Below, piece by piece: positions 1-5,548 of a stretch of DNA of 5,548 bases. A program made the position numbers and the translations under genes. The notes under the pieces were generated by a model. That model made no database searches. It was given only the letters and a program-made list of their open reading frames with translations, and had not been told where the DNA came from. This DNA is from Phytoactinopolyspora endophytica (GTDB lineage Bacteria; Actinomycetota; Actinomycetes; Jiangellales; Jiangellaceae), in assembly GCF_004138495.1 (NCBI RefSeq), contig NZ_ML142858.1:118964-124511 (forward strand), in the 5' to 3' direction. Position 1 is the stretch's first letter; the number at the start of each line of letters is the position of its first letter.

Positions 1-116
1 GACGACAGATCTTCGACCGCATCCTGGCCAGCGCGTCCGGCGAGCAGACCGCCAGCGAGGTCCTGGGCTTCGGCGACGAGGAGTTCGCGCCCTGGCAGCT
101 CGGCGCCGTCATGTGA
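1..116 (+). CDS. uxaA: UxaA-type altronate/sugar-acid dehydratase, C-terminal end only (5' truncated by window)
   Basis: Only the last 37 residues and the TGA stop (114-116) are present; the reading frame starts at position 3. The visible peptide contains IFDRILASASGEQT, then SEVLGFGDEEFAPWQLGAVM at the very C-terminus. A segment of the type 'SGE.T.SE..G.GD.EF.PWQ.GAVM' is what I recognise as the conserved tail of the UxaA/GarD family of altronate/galactarate dehydratases. UxaA removes water from D-altronate to give 2-keto-3-deoxygluconate in galacturonate breakdown, in the cytoplasm, using a metal cofactor. The catalytic region lies outside the window, so the exact substrate (altronate, galactarate or a related acid) cannot be decided from this tail. 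The gene ends 12 nt before a perfect hairpin and is probably the last gene of its own transcript. The family call is fairly firm; the gene symbol is less so. Confidence 0.72.
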   Translation, partial: RQIFDRILASASGEQTASEVLGFGDEEFAPWQLGAVM

Positions 117-127
117 GTGCGTGACAT

Positions 128-156
128 GGTCGGGCATGCGGTGTGTATGCCCGACC
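128..156 (+). terminator. Stem-loop terminator after the dehydratase gene
   Basis: Arms 128-137 (GGTCGGGCAT) and 147-156 (ATGCCCGACC) are perfect reverse complements: a 10-bp stem around a 9-nt loop. In RNA the stem could extend inward with G138-U146 and C139-G145. It begins 12 nt after the TGA of the upstream gene and ends 31 nt before the lpdA start. No run of T follows, so it is not a classical intrinsic terminator. Hairpins without a U-tract are common after actinobacterial genes, and transcription termination or 3'-end protection is inferred from position. An operator for a dimeric regulator is a less likely alternative. Confidence 0.6.
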
Positions 157-187
157 GCTGCGATGAGGACGCCGCAGATGCGTAACA

Positions 188-1570
188 ATGGCGTACGTGA
201 CTCGTGTGGCGATACTCGGTGGTGGCCCCGGCGGATACGAAGCGGCGCTGGTCGCGGCGCAGCTCGGGGCGGAGGTCACCCTTGTGGACAGGGACGGGAT
301 CGGTGGCTCCACCGTCCTCACCGACTGCGTGCCGAGCAAGACCCTCATCGCGACGGCCGAGGTCGCCACGGAGCAGGCAGAATCGTCAGAGCTCGGCATC
401 ATGCACAACGATCACGCCCACGTCGACCTTGCCCGGGTGAACGCGCGCGTCCGGCGGCTCGCGCTGGCCCAGTCGGCGGACACCGCCGCCAGCGTCGAGC
501 GGGCCGGCGTGCGCGTCGTGCGCGGGACCGGACGGTTGGCGCCCGAGGACCGCGTCGTCGTCGACCTGCGGGACGGTGGCACTGAGGAGTTCACCGCCGA
601 CGCGACGCTGCTGGCCACCGGCGCCCGGCCACGGATCCTGCCCGACGCGGAACCCGACGGTGAACGGATCCTCACCTGGGAGCAGGTCTACGACCTGAAG
701 GAGGTGCCGGAGCGGCTGATCGTGGTCGGCTCCGGCGTGACTGGAGCGGAGTTCGCCAGCGCATACAACGCGCTGGGATCCGACGTGGTCCTTGTCTCCT
801 CGCGCGACCGGGTGCTCCCCGGCGAGGACGCCGACGCGGCGGTCGTCCTGGAAGACGTCTTCGCGCGGCGTGGGCTGACCGTCCTCTCGCAGTCGCGGGC
901 GGCGTCGGTGAAGCGGACCGGCGACGGCGTCGTGGTCACGCTCTCAGACGGACGCACAGTGGAGGGTACACACTGTCTGATGGCCGTGGGCTCGGTGCCG
1001 AACACGGAGAACCTCGGCCTCTCCGAATGCGGCGTCGAGCTCGATTCGGGCGGGTTCGTCGTCGTCGACCGGGTGTCCCGGACGTCGGCGCGGGGCGTGT
1101 ACGCGGCCGGTGACTGCACCGGAGTGCTGATGCTCGCCTCGGTGGCCGCCATGCAGGGCCGGACCGCGATGTGGCACGCGCTGGGCGACACCGTGCATCC
1201 GCTGGATCTGAAGACCGTGGCGGCGAACGTGTTCACGTCCCCGGAGATCGCGACGGTGGGCTGGAGCCAGGCCGCGCTCGACGCTCGGGAGATCGACGCC
1301 CGGGCCGTCAAGCTGCCGCTGGCGACGAATGCCCGGGCCAAGATGCAGGGGATCTCCGACGGCTTCGTCAAGCTGTTCTGCCGGCCGGGTACGGGGATCG
1401 TCGTCGGCGGGGTGGTGGTAGCGCCGCGTGCGAGCGAGCTGATCCATCCGATCTCGCTGGCGGTAGAGGCGTCGCTGACGGTGGACCAGATGGCCCGTGC
1501 GTTCGCCGTGTACCCGTCGCTGTCCGGTTCGATCGCCGAAGCCGCGCGCCGTCTCCACCTGCGGGACTAG
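188..1570 (+). CDS. lpdA: LpdA-type NAD(P)H:quinone dehydrogenase (flavoprotein of the disulfide-reductase fold)
   Basis: This 460-aa protein has the pyridine nucleotide-disulfide oxidoreductase fold. It shows an N-terminal FAD Rossmann motif GGGPGG (residues 11-16), ATGARP (143-148), an NAD(P)-binding motif GSGVTG (181-186), the second FAD motif YAAGDCTG (305-312) and a C-terminal dimerisation domain (about 340-460). It resembles mycobacterial LpdA (Rv3303c) throughout, with shared stretches such as DCVPSK, PDGERILTW, IVVGSGVTGAEF, NARAKM and VYPSLSGSI. Rv3303c is known as an NAD(P)H:quinone reductase rather than a lipoamide dehydrogenase. The sequence here agrees: the CxxxxC dithiol is reduced to a single Cys (C47, with T42 at the other site), and the usual C-terminal HxHPT...E catalytic motif reads as Y442 and G447. 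Its role is likely two-electron quinone reduction and oxidative-stress defence on FAD in the cytoplasm. ATG 188 is the first start after an in-frame stop at 164-166. No good ribosome site is near it (GAGGA at 165-169 is 18 nt away), and GTG 197 is an alternative start. Confidence 0.92.
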   Translation: MAYVTRVAILGGGPGGYEAALVAAQLGAEVTLVDRDGIGGSTVLTDCVPSKTLIATAEVATEQAESSELGIMHNDHAHVDLARVNARVRRLALAQSADTAASVERAGVRVVRGTGRLAPEDRVVVDLRDGGTEEFTADATLLATGARPRILPDAEPDGERILTWEQVYDLKEVPERLIVVGSGVTGAEFASAYNALGSDVVLVSSRDRVLPGEDADAAVVLEDVFARRGLTVLSQSRAASVKRTGDGVVVTLSDGRTVEGTHCLMAVGSVPNTENLGLSECGVELDSGGFVVVDRVSRTSARGVYAAGDCTGVLMLASVAAMQGRTAMWHALGDTVHPLDLKTVAANVFTSPEIATVGWSQAALDAREIDARAVKLPLATNARAKMQGISDGFVKLFCRPGTGIVVGGVVVAPRASELIHPISLAVEASLTVDQMARAFAVYPSLSGSIAEAARRLHLRD

Positions 1571-1656
1571 CACCGGCTACAGGCATCGGCTACAGGCGTT
1601 GCCTACACACACCGGCGGGATTCCTGTGCCCAGGTCGCTTCCGTTGGTCTCCGGGC
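1571..1656. other. Convergent intergenic gap with an 11-bp direct repeat, no clear terminator
   Basis: This 86-bp gap separates the 3' ends of lpdA (+) and the LacI-family gene (-). An 11-bp direct repeat CGGCTACAGGC lies at 1574-1584 and 1587-1597 with a 13-nt period; a third, degenerate piece (GCCTACA) follows at 1602. The only inverted repeats I find have 4-bp stems (for example AGGC/GCCT around 1594-1604), too weak to call a terminator for either gene. No promoter, small ORF or RNA is evident. Confidence 0.5.
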
Positions 1657-2676
1657 CTACGGCCGCGCCCCCGCCGGCCGGGACGTGCTTGATCGCACGA
1701 TCAACGATGTCGGCATCGTCGTGACCGAGGTTTCATGTTCGATGCCCGTTCGCAGCCGCTCGATCAGCGTGGCGGCGGCGATCCGCCCCTGCTCCCGGAC
1801 GTCCTGAGCCACCGTCGTCAGCCCGAACAGCCATGACATGTCGTGGTTGTCGACGCCGACCACGGAGAGGTCCTCCGGTACCCGCAAGCCGCGCCGCCGG
1901 GCCTCGTGCATCACACCCATGGCGACCTCATCGGAGACGGTGAACACGGCCGTCGGGCTGACGTTGCGGGCGCAGAGCTCGGCGAACGCGTTGACGCCGT
2001 CGTTGGCCCTGAACTTGGACGGGACGGTGAGCGCCGGGTCCGGCTCGATCCCCGCCGACTCCAGCGCTTGAAGGTAACCTGCGTGCCGAGCCGGAGAGAC
2101 GGGAAACCCGAGTCTGTCATCGGGGTTGCCGCCCACGTACGCGATGGCGCGGTGTCCGAGCCGGACGAGATGACCGGTTGCCAGCCGTCCGACATCGACG
2201 TCGTCGACCCGCACGCACGGCGAGCCCGGAACCACGGGGCCGACCACCATCACCGGGCGGTTCATCGCGTGAAGCGCGGTGACCTCGTCGTGCGTGAGCC
2301 GCAGACTGGCGATGAGCAGCGCGTCCACCCGTTTACGAAGCAGCTGGGTGTCGAACACCCGGTGCCGGTCCGTCTCCATCTCGGACAGTTCATAACGCAG
2401 CAGGTCGTACCCATTGGCCGTGAGCACGTCCTGAGCGCCTTCGCACACCGCTGTGAAATACCACCCTCGTGCGACCGGAGAGACGACCGCCACCGCACCA
2501 GTGCGGCCGGTCGGCAGCCCGGCCGCACTGGGCGAGGCGACGTAGTCCAGCTCGGCGGCGATCTGCTGGATGGCTTTCCTGGTCGTATCCGCTACGCCCG
2601 GGAGTCCACGCAGCGCCCGCGACACGGTCGCCACCGAGACACCTGCCCGTGCCGCCACGTCCACGATCCCGGTCAT
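1657..2676 (-). CDS. LacI-family transcriptional regulator of the adjacent sugar ABC transporter
   Basis: This 339-aa protein has the standard LacI/GalR layout and length. The N-terminal helix-turn-helix is near residues 4-23 (IVDVAARAGVSVATVSRALR), followed by a hinge region at about 45-59 and a periplasmic-binding-protein-like sensor domain from about residue 60 to the end. Typical sensor-domain pieces are visible: VGRLATGHLVRLGHRAIAYV, FTVSDEVAMGVMHEARRRGL and PEDLSVVGVDNHD. The hinge reads AAGLPTGRT, where an Arg or similar residue is more usual than Pro55 after the minor-groove Leu54. ATG 2676 is chosen because the protein then begins MTGIVDVAARAGVS, the usual distance to the HTH. A GGA about 9-10 nt upstream can serve as a ribosome site. 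The in-frame upstream ATG at 2742 would overlap the permease gene and add 22 atypical residues. The gene starts 34 nt after the permease stop with no hairpin between, so it is probably the last gene of the transporter operon and its local sugar-responsive repressor. Its operator is probably upstream of the binding-protein gene, outside the window. Confidence 0.93.
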   Translation of the reverse strand: MTGIVDVAARAGVSVATVSRALRGLPGVADTTRKAIQQIAAELDYVASPSAAGLPTGRTGAVAVVSPVARGWYFTAVCEGAQDVLTANGYDLLRYELSEMETDRHRVFDTQLLRKRVDALLIASLRLTHDEVTALHAMNRPVMVVGPVVPGSPCVRVDDVDVGRLATGHLVRLGHRAIAYVGGNPDDRLGFPVSPARHAGYLQALESAGIEPDPALTVPSKFRANDGVNAFAELCARNVSPTAVFTVSDEVAMGVMHEARRRGLRVPEDLSVVGVDNHDMSWLFGLTTVAQDVREQGRIAAATLIERLRTGIEHETSVTTMPTSLIVRSSTSRPAGARP

Positions 2677-2710
2677 GACGGCTGTTCCGATTCCCGACTG
2701 CTGTGTGGCG

Positions 2711-3628
2711 TCACCCTTTGATGCTTCCAGACAGCAGGCCACGGACGAAGAAGCGTTGCAAGGTGACGAACACCAGCACCGGGATGATCATGGAGACGAA
2801 TGCACCGGCGGAGAGCAGGTGCCATTCCGTGCCACGCGTACCGACGAGCTCCGCGATTCGGGCGGTGAGCGGTGCCACATCCGACGTGCTGCCCGCGAAG
2901 GTCAGCGCGACCAGGAGATCGTTCCATACCCACAGGAACTGGAACACCGAGAACGCGGCAATCGCAGGCATGATCAACGGAAGCATGATGGTGCCGAAGA
3001 TCTTCACGTGCCCGGCCCCGTCCATCCGGGCCGCCTCGACCAGCTCGGCCGGGACGTCTCGCATGAAGTTGTGCAGGAGATAGATCGCCAGCGGCAGTGC
3101 GAAGGTGGAGTGCGCGATCCACAACGGCCAGAAGGTGCCATTGACCCCGGTGTCGACGAAGATCCGCAGCAGCGGAACGAGAGCGATCTGGATCGGCACG
3201 ATCTGTAGCGCGAAGATCGCAACGAACAGGGTGTCCCGGAACGGGAACTTCATCCAGGCGAAGGCGTACGCGGCCATCAGCGCCAGCGTGACCGGGATGA
3301 TCACGGCCGGCACGGTGATGACGACCGAGTTCACGACGTACGTGGACAACTCCGTCTGGCTGCCGAACAGCACCTCGTCGTAGCTGTCCAGTGTGAGCTC
3401 AGGGTCGGTGAACCAGTTCCACCACCCGGTCCCCTTGATGTCGTCTTCGGGCCGGAACGACGACAGCAGCAGGCCGAAGGTCGGAAGCGTCCACAGGACC
3501 GCGATGACGATCGCGGCTATCGACGAACCTCGCGAGCTGAGTCTCTTGCGTGCCCGCGACGCTGGGGAGGCGGCGGCGTCGGCGTCCCAGCCCTCTCGCG
3601 CTTCCGGTGTCGGCTTCACCGCGCTCAT
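2711..3628 (-). CDS. Carbohydrate ABC transporter permease, MalG/AglG type (CUT1)
   Basis: This 305-aa inner-membrane permease forms half of the translocation channel of a sugar importer. A hydrophilic N-terminus of about 35 residues precedes six predicted membrane segments (about 36-57, 96-125, 133-156, 166-187, 220-243 and 269-291). The cytoplasmic EAA loop, which docks on the ATPase, is clear at 198-221 (EAARMDGAGHVKIFGTIMLP). The C-terminus RFFVRGLLSGSIKG is the usual MalG-family ending (GL..G..KG). The periplasmic stretch FRPEDDIKGTGWW resembles AglG-type alpha-glucoside permeases. The ATG start (3626-3628) overlaps the stop of the upstream permease (3625-3627) as ATGA, so translational coupling is likely; AAAGG about 10 nt upstream can act as a ribosome site. 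Family assignment is firm, while the substrate is inferred from resemblance only. Confidence 0.93.
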   Translation of the reverse strand: MSAVKPTPEAREGWDADAAASPASRARKRLSSRGSSIAAIVIAVLWTLPTFGLLLSSFRPEDDIKGTGWWNWFTDPELTLDSYDEVLFGSQTELSTYVVNSVVITVPAVIIPVTLALMAAYAFAWMKFPFRDTLFVAIFALQIVPIQIALVPLLRIFVDTGVNGTFWPLWIAHSTFALPLAIYLLHNFMRDVPAELVEAARMDGAGHVKIFGTIMLPLIMPAIAAFSVFQFLWVWNDLLVALTFAGSTSDVAPLTARIAELVGTRGTEWHLLSAGAFVSMIIPVLVFVTLQRFFVRGLLSGSIKG

Positions 3629-4590
3629 CGGATGTCCGCCTTTCGCATCTGTCGAACGTTGTAGATCACGATGGGGACCACCATCACGAACAACACCATC
3701 GCCAACGCCGCGCCCAAGCCGTAGTTCCCTCGCACGAGGCTCTGGGTGTAGAACTCATTGGCCACGATGCTGGTGTCGAACTGACCGCCGGTCATCGTGC
3801 GAACGATGTCGAAGACCTTGAGCGTCGCGATGGAGATCGTCGTCAGTACGACGATCAGTGCGGGACGGATGCTGGGCACGGTGACGTAGCGGAACATCTT
3901 CACGCCGTACAAGCCGTCCAGCCGACCGGCCTCGACGATGTCCTGCGGGATGCCCTTGATGGCTGCCGACAGGACCGTCATGGCGAACCCGGCCTGCACC
4001 CAGATCAGGATCGCTATCAGCAGGAAGGTGTTCATCGGAGCGTTCAGCATGAACTGTTGTGGCTCGAACCCCAGCCAGACGAGAATCTGGTTCAACAAGC
4101 CGATCTGTTCGATGTTCTGCTGGTCCGGGCGGTACTCGTAGACGAACCTCCAGATGACAGAGGCCCCGACCAGCGAGATCGCCATCGGCATGAAGATAAG
4201 TGCCTTCGCGAACGCCTCGAACCGGGAGCGGTCCACGAGGACGGCATAGACGAGGCCGATCACCGTCGCGGTGACCGGTGCGACGAGGATCCAGAACAAC
4301 GTGTTGCGCAAGACGATGAGGAGGTCGTCGCGCTCGAACAGCGCCCTGTAGTTGGTGAGCCCGACGAAGCTGTCCGTCGTGCGGTCGAAGAATGACTGGT
4401 ACGCGGTGCGCAGGGCGGGGTAGATGAGCCCGACAGCGAGCAGCAGGACCGCGGGAACGACGAACGCGAGCGCCTGAGCGAGATCGGCACCACGCCTGAC
4501 CCGCCCCACCAGCAACATGATCAGTCCCATGACCCCGCAGAACAGGGCTATGGCGATCACCATCTGAATAAGCTTCTCAGCGGTATCCAT
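3625..4590 (-). CDS. Carbohydrate ABC transporter permease, MalF/AglF type (CUT1)
   Basis: This 321-aa inner-membrane permease is the partner of the MalG-type protein. Predicted membrane segments lie at about 8-30, 38-61, 94-118, 132-150, 186-208, 244-263 and 290-312. The first is an extra N-terminal helix ahead of the six-helix core. The EAA loop is at about 220-243 (EAGRLDGLYGVKMFRYVTVP), slightly divergent from EAA at its start. Stretches such as LIYPALRTAYQSFFDRT, KALIFMPMAISLVGASVIW, LKVFDIVRTMTGG and the ending YNVRQMRKADIR are typical of AglF-like alpha-glucoside permeases. ATG 4590 is preferred: the protein then begins MDTAEKLIQM before the first helix, and GGAG lies just upstream (4594-4597), although its 3-nt spacing is short. 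An open frame continues further upstream to 4806, but that stretch is Arg/Ser/Pro-rich, overlaps the binding-protein gene and is not credible coding. Confidence 0.93.
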   Translation of the reverse strand: MDTAEKLIQMVIAIALFCGVMGLIMLLVGRVRRGADLAQALAFVVPAVLLLAVGLIYPALRTAYQSFFDRTTDSFVGLTNYRALFERDDLLIVLRNTLFWILVAPVTATVIGLVYAVLVDRSRFEAFAKALIFMPMAISLVGASVIWRFVYEYRPDQQNIEQIGLLNQILVWLGFEPQQFMLNAPMNTFLLIAILIWVQAGFAMTVLSAAIKGIPQDIVEAGRLDGLYGVKMFRYVTVPSIRPALIVVLTTISIATLKVFDIVRTMTGGQFDTSIVANEFYTQSLVRGNYGLGAALAMVLFVMVVPIVIYNVRQMRKADIR

Positions 4591-4609
4591 TGGCTCCACT
4601 CGTGTAACG

Positions 4610-4645
4610 GCCTCGGGCCGGACTGATGTACGGCCGGCCCGAGGC
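4610..4645 (-). other. Intergenic stem-loop 2 (12-bp perfect stem) ahead of the first permease
   Basis: Arms 4610-4621 (GCCTCGGGCCGG) and 4634-4645 (CCGGCCCGAGGC) are perfect reverse complements around a 12-nt loop. It lies in the 115-bp gap between the binding-protein stop and the permease start, and its base is 19 nt from the permease ATG. No T-run follows on the - strand, so a strong terminator is doubtful. Similar structures between binding-protein and permease genes are known to protect the upstream mRNA or partly stop transcription, giving excess binding protein; that role here is inference. Confidence 0.65.
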
Positions 4646-4661
4646 GCATGTGTGATCGACC

Positions 4662-4684
4662 TAGGGCGTGCTCGACACGCCCTA
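4662..4684 (-). other. Intergenic stem-loop 1 (9-bp perfect stem) just after the binding-protein gene
   Basis: Arms 4662-4670 (TAGGGCGTG) and 4676-4684 (CACGCCCTA) are perfect reverse complements around a 5-nt loop. It begins 21 nt after the binding-protein stop (4706-4708), the typical place for a 3'-end hairpin. A T-run is absent after it on the - strand. Together with stem-loop 2 it forms a tandem pair separated by 16 nt. It is probably an mRNA-stabilising or partial-termination element. Confidence 0.6.
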
Positions 4685-4705
4685 CTGACCCCAGCCGAAG
4701 CGGGA

Positions 4706-5548
4706 CTACTCCGGCCAGGTGTTCTCGATCTGGGTGAGGACCGCTTCGGTCTCCTCACCGGTGATCCAGTCGACCATGCCGGTCCAGAAGGAGCCCGCAC
4801 CGACATCGCCCGGCATCAGGTCGGACGCGTCGAAGCGGAAGACCGCGTTCTCATCCTGAAGTAGCTCAGCGGAGAGACGGCTGATCGGGTCCTGGTAGTT
4901 GTCCAGGTCGACGCCCGTGTTCGCGCTGACCCAGCCGCCCAGTTCCGCCTTGTCGTTGGCCCACTCGGCGCTGGAGACGTACTCCTGGAACGCCTGTACC
5001 TCCGGCCGGTCGGCGAAGGCGACGGTGAACTCTCCGGCGCCGAGGACGGGGTCACCGAACTCTTCCTCGATCGCCGGCAGGTAGAAGGCGTAGACATCGC
5101 CGTCCTCGGCGATCTCGGTGCCTTCCGGCCAGTTCGGAGCATAGAACGAGGCGGCGCGGTGCATGTAGCACTGCTCTTCCAGGATGGGCAGGCCGGCCTG
5201 GTTGACGTCGGTGGTGGCGATGCTGGACGGGTCGCCGAATCCACCGTTGACGTAGTCCGGGTTCTTCAGGATCTCCCCGGCCCGGTCGACGGCGTCGACC
5301 ACCTGCGGGTCGTTGAACGGGATCTCATGCTGGTACCACTGGTCGTACACATCCGGCCCCGCGGTACGCAGCAGGATGTCCTCGATGAAGTCCGTGGCCG
5401 GCCACCCGGTCGCATCGCCGGAGGCGATCCCCTGGCACCACGGCATGCCGCCTTGGCCGGCGATCTCGTCGGACAGCGCGATCAGGTCGTCCCACGTCTC
5501 GGGGATCTCGTATCCGTTGGTCTCGAAAGCACTCGGCGAGTACCAGAC
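4706..5548 (-). CDS. Extracellular sugar-binding protein of the ABC transporter, AglE-like (5' end outside window)
   Basis: The C-terminal 280 residues are present; the frame stays open to the window edge. The visible part begins VWYSPSAFETNGYEIPETWD, a characteristic stretch of family 1 (CUT1) solute-binding proteins, and continues GWPATDFIEDILLRTAGPDV and FRFDASDLMPGDVGAGSFW, which resemble alpha-glucoside-binding AglE-type proteins. Full members are usually a little over 400 residues, so roughly 130-170 residues, including the signal peptide and expected lipobox, are missing. Two cysteines, in PWCQG (visible residue 38) and EQCYMHR (127), may form a disulfide, consistent with an exported protein. 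The protein captures the sugar outside the membrane and delivers it to the two permeases encoded next. The ATG at 5446 is internal, not the start, because clear family sequence lies upstream of it. An alpha-glucoside is the best guess for the ligand, but another oligosaccharide or sugar-acid derivative is possible. Confidence 0.9.
   Translation of the reverse strand, partial: VWYSPSAFETNGYEIPETWDDLIALSDEIAGQGGMPWCQGIASGDATGWPATDFIEDILLRTAGPDVYDQWYQHEIPFNDPQVVDAVDRAGEILKNPDYVNGGFGDPSSIATTDVNQAGLPILEEQCYMHRAASFYAPNWPEGTEIAEDGDVYAFYLPAIEEEFGDPVLGAGEFTVAFADRPEVQAFQEYVSSAEWANDKAELGGWVSANTGVDLDNYQDPISRLSAELLQDENAVFRFDASDLMPGDVGAGSFWTGMVDWITGEETEAVLTQIENTWPE

Noticed and set aside
688..1573. Two - strand open frames (688-1371 and 944-1573) opposite lpdA
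   Set aside because: Both give low-complexity Ser/Thr/Arg- or His/Arg-rich products antisense to a strongly supported enzyme, with no family resemblance.
1574..1597. 11-bp direct repeat (CGGCTACAGGC, two copies) as a possible CRISPR or regulator iteron
   Set aside because: Only two short copies with a 2-nt gap between convergent gene ends; too short for CRISPR and not near a promoter. Probably a local duplication.
1571..1660. Bidirectional terminator between lpdA and the LacI-family gene
   Set aside because: I looked for inverted repeats and found only 4-bp stems, so no terminator is called even though one is expected here.
1843..2721. Long + strand open frame (292 codons) opposite the LacI-family gene
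   Set aside because: Its product is rich in His, Arg, Asp and Gly with no recognisable domain, and it is antisense to a clear LacI-family protein. Such frames are expected from the G/C-biased third positions of the real gene.
3550..4395. Long + strand open frame (281 codons) opposite both permease genes
   Set aside because: The His/Asp/Arg-rich product lacks any domain and spans two well-supported permease genes on the other strand; it is a composition shadow.
4591..4806. Upstream extension of the AglF-type permease frame to 4806
   Set aside because: It would add 72 Arg/Ser/Pro-rich residues, overlap the binding-protein gene and run through both hairpins. The start at 4590 has a GGAG and fits the family.

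Overview
The window is compact, GC-rich DNA with strong G/C bias at third codon positions. The best-recognised gene, an LpdA-type flavoprotein, closely resembles the mycobacterial protein, and the sugar-uptake genes have an actinobacterial look. An actinomycete (high-GC Gram-positive) chromosome is the most likely source. This is an inference from composition and protein resemblance; there is no rRNA or other taxonomic marker here.

Layout. On the + strand, positions 1-116 hold the last 38 codons of a UxaA-type (altronate dehydratase family) sugar-acid dehydratase. A perfect 10-bp hairpin (128-156) follows and is a likely terminator. Next is a complete NAD(P)H:quinone dehydrogenase-type flavoprotein, lpdA (188-1570). 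A convergent 86-bp gap (1571-1656) separates it from a four-gene set on the - strand. Read in the direction of transcription, that set is: a sugar-binding lipoprotein-type protein (5548 down to 4706, 5' end outside the window), a 115-bp gap with two perfect stem-loops, a MalF/AglF-type permease (4590-3625), a MalG/AglG-type permease (3628-2711, ATGA overlap) and a LacI-family regulator (2676-1657).

How the genes work together. The - strand set is a CUT1-type ABC importer for a sugar or oligosaccharide, closest by eye to the alpha-glucoside AglE/AglF/AglG branch, with its likely local repressor as the last gene. No ATPase gene lies in the window. The two permeases are followed directly by the regulator, so energy may come from a shared MsiK-like ATPase or from a gene upstream. 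The binding protein is probably made in excess over the permeases, with the intergenic stem-loops protecting or attenuating the mRNA. On the other strand, the dehydratase points to hexuronate/sugar-acid catabolism. LpdA is a redox enzyme with no obvious link to sugar uptake.

No mobile element, CRISPR array, RNA gene or integration site was seen, and no gene-free stretch exceeds 115 bp. I see no convincing undescribed system. The most notable points are the paired hairpins inside the transporter operon, the loss of the dithiol and His/Glu catalytic residues in the LpdA-type enzyme, and the ATPase-less operon ending in its regulator.
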